Assembly (NCBI RefSeq): GCF_003945765.1
Contig: NZ_CP027712.1
Location: forward strand, 4,092,001-4,156,000
Origin: Pseudomonas chlororaphis subsp. chlororaphis
GTDB taxonomy: Bacteria; Pseudomonadota; Gammaproteobacteria; Pseudomonadales; Pseudomonadaceae
Direction of reading: 5' to 3'
Length of the DNA stretch: 64,000 bases
Each line of letters opens with the position of its first letter. Within the stretch, counting starts at the first letter, position 1. Positions 9,544 to 17,756 of this stretch are shown in pieces. A program made the translations under genes and the position numbers. The notes under the pieces are model-generated. The model was not told the origin of the DNA. It searched no databases and saw only the letters and a program-made list of their open reading frames with translations.

Positions 9544-10437
9544 ATGAATAACAGGGCAGTTACATTTTCGGAGTGCACCGTCATCAGGAAAGACTTGGTA
9601 TTTATCACCGCCCAGATAACCGATTTGAATAATCAGGATATCGGCCATACCAAGGTTATCCGTTGGAAAAACGGTGCGTTTGCGCATTTCATGATCGATT
9701 GGACGGCTACCGCCATCACTGCTTTCGCTAGCCCAATGACACTGTTCTGTATGGGCCTGGATGGCGACATTCATGTATTCCAGGGTGGCGCCAAGACCCA
9801 TGAGTCCATCACTGGCCCAAGGGAAACTGGCCCACTGCGTGACATGCGGGTTATCGCGGGTAGCAATTACGTCGCGGGTATGCAGCGACAGGTCTATCGG
9901 CGTAGCAGTTCCGGTGACTGGCTACCGCTCAGCGCCCCAATTCTCAACAGAGGGGGGATCAAGGGATTCAATTCCATTGATGGATACTCGGCGAATGAAA
10001 TCTATGCGGTAGGCTTGGATGGTGAAATATGGCTATTCAACGGCGCGCAATGGCAGCCCATAGACAGTCCGACCTCCGTTGCCCTGCAGCGTGTTCACTG
10101 CGCGCCCAATGGCAAGACCTATATCGTTGGGCAAGCCGGGGTGGTTCTTGCCGGAAGGGAAGACCGCTGGGAAGTCATCGATCTGGGCGACTTCAGCGAT
10201 GACCTGTGGGGAGTGGAAAGCTTGAATGACGATGTGTTCGTTTCCTCCTCCAAAGCAGTCTTCAAGCTAGCGGATGGACGCCTCGAGCAAGCCGCTATTG
10301 GATCTGACGGAATAGGGTCGGCGTCTTTTTTATCAGCAGGCGATGGCGTTCTCTGGTCGGTCGGCAATCGGCATCTGGCGTTTACCTCGGACGGCAAGAA
10401 CTGGACGCCGGTTGATTACAATGACCCCGCCTACTGA
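9544..10437 (+). CDS. Beta-propeller-like protein, probable immunity to the upstream effector
   Basis: The 297-residue protein has no signal peptide and no membrane segment, so it should act in the cytoplasm. It has repeated short beta-blade signatures: GLDGDIHVFQGGAK, GLDGEIWLFNGAQWQPI and SVGNRHLAFTSDGKNWTPV, which suggest a kelch/WD-like propeller. It starts 20 nt after the effector stop, behind a GGAG site (ttatggagtactcat), the usual place of a cognate immunity gene; tsi7 holds this position in P. aeruginosa. A cytoplasmic location would suit protection from a nuclease. The specific function is inferred from position only. Confidence 0.65.
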   Translation: MNNRAVTFSECTVIRKDLVFITAQITDLNNQDIGHTKVIRWKNGAFAHFMIDWTATAITAFASPMTLFCMGLDGDIHVFQGGAKTHESITGPRETGPLRDMRVIAGSNYVAGMQRQVYRRSSSGDWLPLSAPILNRGGIKGFNSIDGYSANEIYAVGLDGEIWLFNGAQWQPIDSPTSVALQRVHCAPNGKTYIVGQAGVVLAGREDRWEVIDLGDFSDDLWGVESLNDDVFVSSSKAVFKLADGRLEQAAIGSDGIGSASFLSAGDGVLWSVGNRHLAFTSDGKNWTPVDYNDPAY

Positions 10438-10440
10438 ATC

Positions 10441-10751
10441 CATGTCGACTACGCGCATCTCCTGCAGCCGCGCGGCGGCGACGGACACAGAATGGGCCTA
10501 CCCGTCACCTGCGCTGGGCTCGAACGAGTCAGGGAGCGCGCGTCCTGCCTCCCGCCCATGCGCCCCCCTGTCGGGCGTGCGCCTCGCGATGAACGCCAGC
10601 CACTCTCGACCCTGGACAACCAGCAGCGAAGCCCGCGCCGACGGCGACCAGCGGCGCGCCCAGCACAGGCCAGGCGATCACCCCGGATGCCCACCTGTCC
10701 AGCCGCTCCTGAGGGGCGAACCGCGTCAGCGGCGGTTCGCTGCAGATCAAC
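10441..10751 (+). pseudogene. Degenerate DUF6484 gene remnant at the junction of two effector cassettes
   Basis: No intact gene lies between the immunity gene and the second DUF2169 gene. Bases 10671-10751, read in frame, give QAITPDAHLSSRS-stop-GANRVSGGSLQIN, which aligns with the last 27 codons of the intact DUF6484 gene (GKVIIQGAYLSSRSSGVN...SVQIN); 16 of 27 codons are identical. There is an in-frame TGA, and the final stop is lost. Upstream, LPVTCAGLERV..RASCLPP in another frame resembles the central part of DUF6484 proteins, implying a frameshift. The remnant lies directly ahead of DUF2169, as the intact copy does. Confidence 0.7.
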
Positions 10752-10766
10752 CGAGGCACCACACGC

Positions 10767-11912
10767 ATGGAACTGCTCAACACCACTAGGCTGGTAGCCG
10801 GCTATACGACCTCCACCGACAAGGTCGGCCGCGAATGGCTCGTGGTCGTGGCGAAGGGAACCTATGCCATTCCCGACCGTCCAGAGCGGGAACCGCAACT
10901 GCTGGAAGATCAGCGTCCCTTGGTGATGACGGACATCTTCACTGGCGAGCCCGGTTCATCGGCGCCGCTGTACGAGAATGACTTCGCACCTGGCAAGCCT
11001 CGCTGTGACGTACTGCTTAATGGAAATTGCCATGCCCCGCACGGGGAGCCGGCAACCGCCGTTACCGTCGCGATCAAGGCGGGCTCCCTCATCAAAGCAT
11101 TCAAGGTGGTGGGGCCTCGCACGTACGAGGCTGGACTGCTATCAGCCTCGCCCGCCACACCTCAGCCGTTCACCACGTTGCCAATCAGCTACAACAACGC
11201 CTACGGGGGAGTCGACCGAACACATCAAGACCCAGCCAAGCATCGCTGGTACCCACTGAACCACGCTGGCGTCGGTTTTCACCCCAAGGCTGATGCGGCA
11301 CAACTGCATGGCAAGCCGCTACCCAACACCGAGGAACTGGACAATCCTGTAACCAAGCCGCAAGGCGGCTATAGACCCATGGCATTCGGTCCGATCGGTC
11401 GCGCTTGGCAACAACGCATACGGTGGGCGGGTACCTACGATCAGAAGTGGCAGGATCATCAATTCCCGTTTCTACCGGCAGACTTTGACACCCGCTACTT
11501 CCAAAGCGCCCCGGAGGACCAGCAGATCGACTATCCCCACGGAGGCGAGGATGTGGCGCTGATGAACCTGACCCGTCAAGGCAGGACAGCGTTCAGGCTT
11601 CCGGCCGATCTTCGTCTACCTGTCCTGTTCCTCTCCCGGGAAGATCGGATCACCGAGGTTCCGGCCGTCGTCGATACCGTGTTGCTGGAGCCGGACGAAG
11701 GACGGCTGACCCTGGTGTGGCGGGCATCTATACCGCTGCGACGCAACATCCATGAGATATCGCAAGTCAAGCTCGGGACAAGCAGCCGGCAAATGGCGCT
11801 TGATCGGGCCAGGGATGAACGCATGCGCGGGAAGCGCCGGTTCAAGTCACTGGCCGAAGTCGTCGAGTGGTCAAAAACAACGCGCCATCCGAACGACCTG
11901 GACGATGACTGA
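10767..11912 (+). CDS. DUF2169 family T6SS accessory protein (cassette 2)
   Basis: Paralogue of the DUF2169 protein at 6.3 kb; 381 residues. It shares the start MELLN, the FTGEPGSSAPLYENDF block, YNNAYGG, GYRPMAFGPIGRAWQQR, QFPFLPADFDTRYFQSAPED and the RRNIHEISQVKLGT end with its paralogue. It probably serves the second DUF4150 effector as adaptor or chaperone. Its stop precedes the next ATG by 2 nt. It has no intact DUF6484 partner of its own, so the second cassette would have to share the one behind vgrG. Confidence 0.85.
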   Translation: MELLNTTRLVAGYTTSTDKVGREWLVVVAKGTYAIPDRPEREPQLLEDQRPLVMTDIFTGEPGSSAPLYENDFAPGKPRCDVLLNGNCHAPHGEPATAVTVAIKAGSLIKAFKVVGPRTYEAGLLSASPATPQPFTTLPISYNNAYGGVDRTHQDPAKHRWYPLNHAGVGFHPKADAAQLHGKPLPNTEELDNPVTKPQGGYRPMAFGPIGRAWQQRIRWAGTYDQKWQDHQFPFLPADFDTRYFQSAPEDQQIDYPHGGEDVALMNLTRQGRTAFRLPADLRLPVLFLSREDRITEVPAVVDTVLLEPDEGRLTLVWRASIPLRRNIHEISQVKLGTSSRQMALDRARDERMRGKRRFKSLAEVVEWSKTTRHPNDLDDD

Positions 11913-11914
11913 TC

Positions 11915-13009
11915 ATGCAAAGAAATAACAACATATTCATAACGAGCAGCGGTATGGCCTGTCCTGTCGGCCTGAATGCCGCCAGCGCCTGCGCGGCCAA
12001 ACGCGCCGGTCTCTCGGCCTTGGAAAACCTGCCCTACCTCGACAACTCATGCGAACCCATCGTTGGCGCCATGGTGCCCGGCCTGGACTGGACGCTGCCA
12101 CGCGCCTCTCGCTTGATTGAATTGCTGAGCCAGGCGCTGGCGGATCTGCTGCGCGGGCCACCCGATATGCCCTGGGACCAGATACCGCTGCTCCTGTGCC
12201 TGGCCGAACCGGAACGCCCCGGAGGTGGGAGCCGTAACGCGGGCCTGGTCCAATCAATCGTGAACCACTTATACGACGCGTTCGACGTTCACTTCCATCC
12301 CTCCAGTTCACGGGTGTTTCCAACGGGCCACACCGCGGGGTTCTTGGCCCTGCATGAAGCACGACGGTTGATTCAGCAGGAGCAGGTCCCCGCGTGCCTG
12401 GTCTGCGGAGTCGATTCTCTGCTCAACGCGACGACGCTCCAGTGGCTGGATGAGCATCACCGGTTGAAGACACCAGCCAACCGGGACGGCGTGATTCCCG
12501 GCGAAGCCGCCGCCGCCGTGCTGGTCCAGACAGAGCCCTGGGGCGATAGGCACGCCGAGGTCATCGGGATCGGCTTCGGCCAGGAGCAAGCATCGATCCT
12601 TTCAGGCGAACCGTTGCTCGGGCTTGGCCTCACCGCCGCCGCACGCTCTGCGCTCGCCGAGGCAAAACTCGGCCTGCATGAGATCGATCTGCGCTTGTCG
12701 GATATTGCCGGCGAGTTGTATGGGTTCAAGGAACTCCCTCTCATGGAGGGCCGGCTCATGCGGGTTGTCCGAAAACAGGCGCAACCGCTGTGGCATTGGG
12801 CAGAGGCCATCGGCGACTCCGGGGCCGCTGCCGGCATTGCACAACTGGTGCTTGCCGATCAGGCATTTCGCAAGGGCTATGCTCCGGGGACGAAGGCGAT
12901 GGGCCTAACCAGCTCGGTCGCGGGCGACCGAGCGGCTACCATCCTGAGAGCATCAACCCTGAGCCGTTTCAGTCCACCAAAGGACAGAGGGACCAACCAT
13001 GGGCTGTGA
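11915..13009 (+). CDS. Ketosynthase-like T6SS accessory protein, cassette 2
   Basis: Paralogue of the protein at 7.4 kb; 364 residues with FITSSGMACPVGLNAASACA at the start, CLVCGVDSLLNATTL in the core and IPGEAAAAVLV after it. The nucleophile segment reads RVFPTGHTAGFLALHEA, again without the ketosynthase Cys, so catalysis as a ketosynthase is unlikely. The C-terminus has an extra tail compared with copy 1 (after SVAGDRAATIL), and its last 11 nt overlap the ATG of the second effector gene. It is expected to act with DUF2169 in delivery of the second effector. Confidence 0.82.
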   Translation: MQRNNNIFITSSGMACPVGLNAASACAAKRAGLSALENLPYLDNSCEPIVGAMVPGLDWTLPRASRLIELLSQALADLLRGPPDMPWDQIPLLLCLAEPERPGGGSRNAGLVQSIVNHLYDAFDVHFHPSSSRVFPTGHTAGFLALHEARRLIQQEQVPACLVCGVDSLLNATTLQWLDEHHRLKTPANRDGVIPGEAAAAVLVQTEPWGDRHAEVIGIGFGQEQASILSGEPLLGLGLTAAARSALAEAKLGLHEIDLRLSDIAGELYGFKELPLMEGRLMRVVRKQAQPLWHWAEAIGDSGAAAGIAQLVLADQAFRKGYAPGTKAMGLTSSVAGDRAATILRASTLSRFSPPKDRGTNHGL

Positions 13010-14081
13010 AGTCTATGCCAACGGGGACGAGATCGCCTGCAAGGCCGGCGATGGCAAGGTGATCGCCGCCTTTCCGGACGTTTGCCTCACCCCCCCTGCC
13101 CCACCAGCCGGCCCGATCCCGGTGCCGTACCCCGACACATCCTTCTCCAAGGACATGAAGAAGGGCAGCAAGACGGTGAAGATCAAGAGAAAGGAAGTCA
13201 TGTTAAAGGACCTCTCCTATTACAAGACCTCCCCTCTAGGTGACGAGGCGGCGACGAAAAGCCAGGGCGCAGGGGTTATCACCCACGTCATCACCGGCAA
13301 GACCTATTTTGTCTCCTGGTCCATGGACGTGCTGTTCGAAGGGAAGAACGTCGATCGGCATACAGACATCACGACGTCTAATCATGCCAGTCCGATAGCG
13401 AATGCCAGTACTCCAACAATAAACATTGCGTTTGCAGCCCCTCCTGATACCACACCGTTTCAGGGAGAATGCAAATGCTGTGGTGAGTTCCACGCTGGTC
13501 AGCAAGGGGGGGTCGAAGTCTCAGAGGACGTGTGGTACGGGCTTAATGAGGGCCAAGACATTGAGAGTGAATTTAATACTATGGATGACCCTCACCCTCA
13601 AAATAAAAATGAGCAAAGAAAAACAGCTCGGAACTTGAAAAAACTAATAGAGCGAGAGCCTAAGTTAGAACAGCGGAAAGCCGCAGTTAGTTTGGCCCGA
13701 GAACTTGAATGCAAAAGCCTACCTGAACATCCATGCAATACATATTATATCTTCCCACAGACGACCGAAGATACTGACAAGCACAAGACCATGCGTTCAA
13801 AAAGAACATCCGAAATAGATGACGCGTGGAACTCATACAGAAAGGAATATAAAGAAAAAAATGATTTACCTGAAACAGTTGAACACAGAGGAAAAGTTAA
13901 AGAAAACAAGATAAATCATCGGGTACCGAAGGCGGCTGGAGGTTGCCCAACCGGCGATAACAATCTTGTACCCGACAGCAAATTAAGCAGCGAGTGCCGG
14001 GATGCAGATGAGCAGCTGAGTTTTGCTCAGACTGATGCTGCCAATAGATGGGATGAAACATTTAAACCAAAGAACTCATGA
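12999..14081 (+). CDS. PAAR-like DUF4150 effector with unassigned AT-rich C-terminal toxin domain (cassette 2)
   Basis: The first 140 residues are a DUF4150 domain paralogous to that of the first effector (FPDVCLTPPAPPAGPIPVPYP, KRKEVMLKDLSYYKTS, VSWSMDVLFEGKNVDRHTD). From about residue 145 the protein is unrelated to effector 1, and the DNA turns visibly AT-rich. This end carries EFHAGQQGG, a charged middle and NHRVPKAAGGCPTGDNNL (His307), followed by CRDADEQLSFAQTD. The His with a Gly/Cys-rich turn suggests an HNH/His-Me-like nuclease, but I cannot assign the family. The sharp border fits exchange of the toxin end by recombination. Confidence 0.78.
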   Translation: MGCEVYANGDEIACKAGDGKVIAAFPDVCLTPPAPPAGPIPVPYPDTSFSKDMKKGSKTVKIKRKEVMLKDLSYYKTSPLGDEAATKSQGAGVITHVITGKTYFVSWSMDVLFEGKNVDRHTDITTSNHASPIANASTPTINIAFAAPPDTTPFQGECKCCGEFHAGQQGGVEVSEDVWYGLNEGQDIESEFNTMDDPHPQNKNEQRKTARNLKKLIEREPKLEQRKAAVSLARELECKSLPEHPCNTYYIFPQTTEDTDKHKTMRSKRTSEIDDAWNSYRKEYKEKNDLPETVEHRGKVKENKINHRVPKAAGGCPTGDNNLVPDSKLSSECRDADEQLSFAQTDAANRWDETFKPKNS

Positions 14082-14151
14082 CCCTGCAATCTTTGTCGTT
14101 AACTCGGCACCTCCATGCACATGTTAAGATTTATGATTCGAGGTATAAAAA

Positions 14152-15003
14152 ATGCGATATAAAAAACCAAAATTCATGAGCAATGGAACATTGCATTGGG
14201 ATAAGTTTGGATATGAGTTCTCCACCCCCCCAGACATAGACCTTCTCTCTGATTCTGCACTCTGCAATGATAATCCTTGGGTTGTGTTTTCTGCCGTCCT
14301 AGAGCATTTAAAACTTGGGCAGTTCAGTTCGATTTCAGTATTACATAATATCATTCAATCAACTGATGATGGTATTCTTAGAGAATGTTGCGCTGAGTTA
14401 ATAGGGGATGCAGGCTCTATAAGCGTCATCGAAAACTTCACCAAGGAATTTTCCGTAGAGATATTTGATACTAATCGCCCAATTCGTCAAATAGAGCTTT
14501 GTATTGCGTTTCGTCAGTCCATGCTGCTCTGCACTGTCCCTATCATGCTGAAAGCCTACTTGCTCTCTACAGACAGAAGGGAGACCAATATTCTGCGAGT
14601 TTATCTTTCTCACCTCCTAGAGCCTGAGTTTGGCGATATCGCCTGCTCATTGGTGCCGGACGAAACATATCAGGATATTGTCATGAGCAAATACCGTGAA
14701 TTAAAAGAAGCATTCCAGTCAGATAATATCCCAGTGTTATATGGGTCATTGTTTTCGGTCGGCAATCTAGCCAGGCGCATGCGCACTGAGCTTGCGACCT
14801 CCCCGGTAAATGAGACAAATATATTGCGAATGAGACATCACCTGGAGGCAAGCACTGCTTACAATTGCAGTTCATTTTACAAGCATGAAAGTTTTCAACC
14901 CCTTAATGCTGCCGCATTGATTGAAGATTTTATTGATAACCCCGAAAACATGAAGTACCAGGAGGGGCAGCGATACTTTTACGGGCACAACATTCCTGAA
15001 TAG
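14152..15003 (+). CDS. Probable immunity protein for the second effector
   Basis: The 283-residue protein is encoded 70 nt behind the second effector in the same AT-rich block. It has no signal peptide or membrane segment and is rich in short helices with a HEAT-like look (VFSAVLEHLKLGQFSSISVL; ILRECCAELIGDAGSISVI). Helical repeat folds are common in polymorphic-toxin immunity proteins. I do not recognise a named family with certainty. Co-transfer with the toxin end is inferred from the shared base composition and position. Confidence 0.6.
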   Translation: MRYKKPKFMSNGTLHWDKFGYEFSTPPDIDLLSDSALCNDNPWVVFSAVLEHLKLGQFSSISVLHNIIQSTDDGILRECCAELIGDAGSISVIENFTKEFSVEIFDTNRPIRQIELCIAFRQSMLLCTVPIMLKAYLLSTDRRETNILRVYLSHLLEPEFGDIACSLVPDETYQDIVMSKYRELKEAFQSDNIPVLYGSLFSVGNLARRMRTELATSPVNETNILRMRHHLEASTAYNCSSFYKHESFQPLNAAALIEDFIDNPENMKYQEGQRYFYGHNIPE

Positions 15004-15139
15004 TTTACCAAGTAGCCCCATTGCCACGGCCACCTTGTTCACGTTGCTCTATGCTCAGGATAAGAATGCTGGCGATGACTGCTGTTAGGATTCAAATAGT
15101 TAGGTAGTGCTTTTTGCGGCCATTCCCTGCGGGACTCTT

Positions 15140-16402
15140 ATGATGCCCCTGATAATGAACATGATTGACCAACACGCCGAAGAAGCCGGTTTCCTCGCCC
15201 TTCTGCGTGACCAGGCGATGCGTGCGCCGCATTACGACCTGGATGACGTGGGTAAGCTCGACGAGCGCATCGAAGCCCATCTGGACGGTCTGCGCATCGC
15301 CGGCCTACCCGGACTAGACGCCGTGCTGCAGCAACTCAGCCCCCACGCACAGGGCGAGGTATTTGCCGCCACGGTGCCGGCATTCGAAACCGGCAATATC
15401 GCTGCCATGGCCACTTTGGCCGAACAGGTGCGCACCCGCGAAGGCAGCGAGCGCTTTATGGCCGCGGCCTTGGGTTGGCTCGACTGGGAGCGGGTATCGC
15501 CCTGGATCGAGCGCATGCTCGCCTCCCCCGAGCCTCTGTTCCGCCGCCTGGGCCTGGCCGCCTGCGGCATGCACCGCCGCGATCCCGGCTCCGCCCTGCT
15601 GGCCGGGCTTTCCCATGCCGACCCCGGCGTGCTGGCGCGGGCCGCGCGTACTGCCGGCGAGTTGCGCCGTCGTGACCTGATGTCGGCTATTCGTGCCCAC
15701 CGCCAGCATCAGGATGCAGCCACCCGCTTCTGGGCCAACTGGGCCACCGCGCAGATGGGCGATGAAGAAGCGCTGGAGCCGCTGCGCCAGTTCGCCGAGC
15801 AACCGGGCGAGTTCCAGTACCGCGCGCTCTGCGTATGGCTGGCCTGGCAAAAGCGCGAGCACAGCATCGCCTGGATCCGCCAGTTGATGCAGAACCCCGG
15901 GCAGCGGCGCATCGGCATCCAGGCCGTCGGGCTGCTGGGCGATCCGGTCAGTGTGCCCTGGCTGATCCAGCAGATGAGCGACCTGCCTTATGCCCGCGTC
16001 GCTGGCGAGGCCTTCAGCCTGATGACTGGCGCCGACCTGGCGCTGCTCGATCTGGAATTGCAGGACCTGCCGGATTTCGATGCCGGCCCGAACGACGACC
16101 CTGAGGATGCCAATGTCGCCATGGACCCCGATGAGAACCTGCCCTGGCCCGACCCGAAGCTGATCGCAGCCTGGTGGCAAGCCCATGCAGGCGATTTCCA
16201 GGCGGGCGTGGGTTATGTGCTGGGGCTGCGACAGAACGAAAGCAGTTATTGGCAAGCGCTTATCCAAGGGCAGCAACGCCAGCGTATCGCCGCGGCCTGC
16301 GGCATCGCTCGCTTGCGGCCGACCGAAGTGCTGTTCCCCACCAGCGCACCCGCCTGGCGGCAAAAGGCATTGTTGGGAGAGCCGGCGGCGTTCGGGCGCT
16401 GA
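15140..16402 (+). CDS. TIGR02270-family HEAT-repeat protein at the end of the T6SS effector locus
   Basis: A 420-residue alanine/arginine-rich protein built of helical HEAT-like repeats (LFRRLGLAACGMHRRDPGSAL; PGVLARAARTAGELRRRDL; RRIGIQAVGLLGDPVSVPW). Proteins of this kind are linked to T6SS vgrG loci, including the PA0101 position of P. aeruginosa. There is no signal peptide. Several in-frame ATGs compete (15140, 15143, 15155, 15161); none has a strong ribosome site, so the exact start is open. GC content returns to the local norm here, which marks the right border of the AT-rich toxin/immunity insert. Function is unknown. Confidence 0.75.
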   Translation: MMPLIMNMIDQHAEEAGFLALLRDQAMRAPHYDLDDVGKLDERIEAHLDGLRIAGLPGLDAVLQQLSPHAQGEVFAATVPAFETGNIAAMATLAEQVRTREGSERFMAAALGWLDWERVSPWIERMLASPEPLFRRLGLAACGMHRRDPGSALLAGLSHADPGVLARAARTAGELRRRDLMSAIRAHRQHQDAATRFWANWATAQMGDEEALEPLRQFAEQPGEFQYRALCVWLAWQKREHSIAWIRQLMQNPGQRRIGIQAVGLLGDPVSVPWLIQQMSDLPYARVAGEAFSLMTGADLALLDLELQDLPDFDAGPNDDPEDANVAMDPDENLPWPDPKLIAAWWQAHAGDFQAGVGYVLGLRQNESSYWQALIQGQQRQRIAAACGIARLRPTEVLFPTSAPAWRQKALLGEPAAFGR

Positions 16403-16482
16403 ACAGGCAACCGCCCCGGATGGCACCGGGCTACACCGGACAGCCCCCGCCCCCGCCAACGCCAGCGCACTCTCCCCACGCC

Positions 16483-17388
16483 TTATCGCGCGACCGACGC
16501 CACGCCGCGATTCAACTGTTCGCGCAGGAACTCGATAAATACCTGCACCGGCCGCGAACCCTGGCGGTGCTGCGGGTAGACCGCCGACAAGGCCAGGGGC
16601 TCGGGCTCGAAGCCGTCCAGCAGCGACACCAGTCGCCCGTCCTTCAGCGCCGCCTCGACGATGAAGGTCGGCAGGTAAGTGATGCCCATGCCGGCGATGG
16701 CCGCGTCCTTGAGCAACTCGCCGTTGTTGACCCGCATCCTGCCGGTGACGTTGACCAGCAAGGGCTTGTTGCCCTGCCCTTCGAAACGCCACTGCACCTG
16801 GCGGCCGTGGCCGTAAGGCAGGCAGTCGTGGCCCTGCAGTTCCTCGGGCCTGAGCGGGGTGCCGCGCTCGGCCAGGTACGCCGGGCTGGCGCAATACACC
16901 CGCTGGATCAAGGCGATGCGCCGGGCGATCAGCGTCGAGTCTTCCAGCACGCCGATGCGCAAGGCCAGGTCGTAGCCCTCGCCGAGCAGGTCCACCGGGC
17001 GGTCGCTGAGATCGACCTCGACCGCGACATCGCGATAGCGCCGCAGGAACAGCGGCAACAGCTCCCCCAGATGGGCCATGGCGAACGACAGCGGCGCGCT
17101 CAGGCGAATGGTGCCCCGGGGGTCGACGGTCTGGCCGGCGATGCCCTGCTCCACCTGTTCGACTTCGCTGAGCAGGCGCAGGGCCGACTCGTAGTAGCTC
17201 TGGCCCAGGGGCGTCACGTCCAGGCGTCGGGTCGAGCGATTGAGCAGGCGCACACCCAGGCGTTCTTCCAACTGCATCAGGCGCCGGCTGACGAACTGCT
17301 TGGACAGGCCCAGTTGATCCGCCGCCGCGGTGAAGCTGCCGGCGTCCATGACCTGGCAAAAAATACGCATGTCTTCGAAGGGGTTCAT
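16483..17388 (-). CDS. LysR-family transcriptional regulator
   Basis: A 301-residue LysR regulator. The N-terminal winged helix reads MNPFEDMRIFCQVMDAGSF and TAAADQLGLSKQFVSRRLMQL, with the typical LNRSTRRLDVTPLG close; the C-terminal LysR substrate domain contains RRIALIQRVYCASPAYLAERG. It belongs to the subfamily with one regulatory domain of about 200 residues. The ATG at 17388, behind an AGAG site, was chosen because the conserved start lies there; the longer ORF runs into the repeat-containing spacer. It is the last gene of a minus-strand block and is separated from the YcaC-like gene by a terminator and REP elements, so it is probably an independent unit. Confidence 0.9.
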   Translation of the reverse strand: MNPFEDMRIFCQVMDAGSFTAAADQLGLSKQFVSRRLMQLEERLGVRLLNRSTRRLDVTPLGQSYYESALRLLSEVEQVEQGIAGQTVDPRGTIRLSAPLSFAMAHLGELLPLFLRRYRDVAVEVDLSDRPVDLLGEGYDLALRIGVLEDSTLIARRIALIQRVYCASPAYLAERGTPLRPEELQGHDCLPYGHGRQVQWRFEGQGNKPLLVNVTGRMRVNNGELLKDAAIAGMGITYLPTFIVEAALKDGRLVSLLDGFEPEPLALSAVYPQHRQGSRPVQVFIEFLREQLNRGVASVAR

Positions 17389-17454
17389 TGTCACTCTCTG
17401 GTTGACAGCTGAACGCTTTATAGCGGCTTTTTCGCGTTCCGGCACCTCATTCCA

Positions 17455-17527
17455 CCTGGAAAACCACATCGCCTGGTTTTACGACGGCTGCGCCGTCGAT
17501 CGCAGCCTGCGGCAGCGGCTACAGGGA
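17455..17527 (+). repeat. 73-bp direct repeat containing a REP element, copy 1
   Basis: This 73-bp segment starts with CCTGGAAAACCACATCGCC and recurs at 17611-17683 with one mismatch (GTCGAT versus GCCGAT). Its second half (17498-17525) is a typical Pseudomonas REP sequence (GATCGCAGCCTGCGGCAGCG then GCTACAGG). It lies in the non-coding spacer between LysR and the YcaC-like gene. Confidence 0.85.
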
Positions 17528-17538
17528 CCGCGATGCCT

Positions 17539-17575
17539 GTGTAGCCGCTGCCGAGCTTGCGAGGCTGCGAACGGC
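17539..17575 (-). repeat. Inverted REP-like partner between the two direct repeats
   Basis: GTAGCCGCTGCCGAGCTTGC followed by GAGGCTGCGAACGG is a diverged inverse of the neighbouring REP sequences. Together with copy 1 it forms a REP doublet (REPIN-like) able to fold into a long hairpin. Confidence 0.6.
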
Positions 17576-17610
17576 AACGCAGTTGCCGCAAAACCTGAGT
17601 CCGCGATCTG

Positions 17611-17683
17611 CCTGGAAAACCACATCGCCTGGTTTTACGACGGCTGCGCCGCCGATCGCAGCCTGCGGCAGCGGCTACAGGGA
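17611..17683 (+). repeat. 73-bp direct repeat containing a REP element, copy 2
   Basis: Second copy of the 73-bp unit of 17455-17527, in the same orientation, with the REP core at 17654-17681. The rest of the 17389-17756 spacer holds only the inverted REP-like element and a terminator; no gene is visible. Confidence 0.85.
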
Positions 17684-17708
17684 TCGCGCTGTCCGCGAGG
17701 CAAAAAAA

Positions 17709-17734
17709 TGCCCGCACAATGGCGGGCATTTTTT
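17709..17734 (-). terminator. Rho-independent terminator of the YcaC-like gene (bidirectional)
   Basis: Stem TGCCCGC (17709-17715) and GCGGGCA (17722-17728) with a 6-nt loop, flanked by A7 on one side and T6 on the other. It lies 22 nt past the stop of the minus-strand hydrolase gene and could also stop plus-strand transcripts. Confidence 0.9.
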
Positions 17735-17756
17735 CAGCTCAGCGATAACACGAGGC

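Noticed and set aside
17455..17683. Possible CRISPR array
   Set aside because: Only two long copies with a REP core; no regular short spacers and no cas genes.
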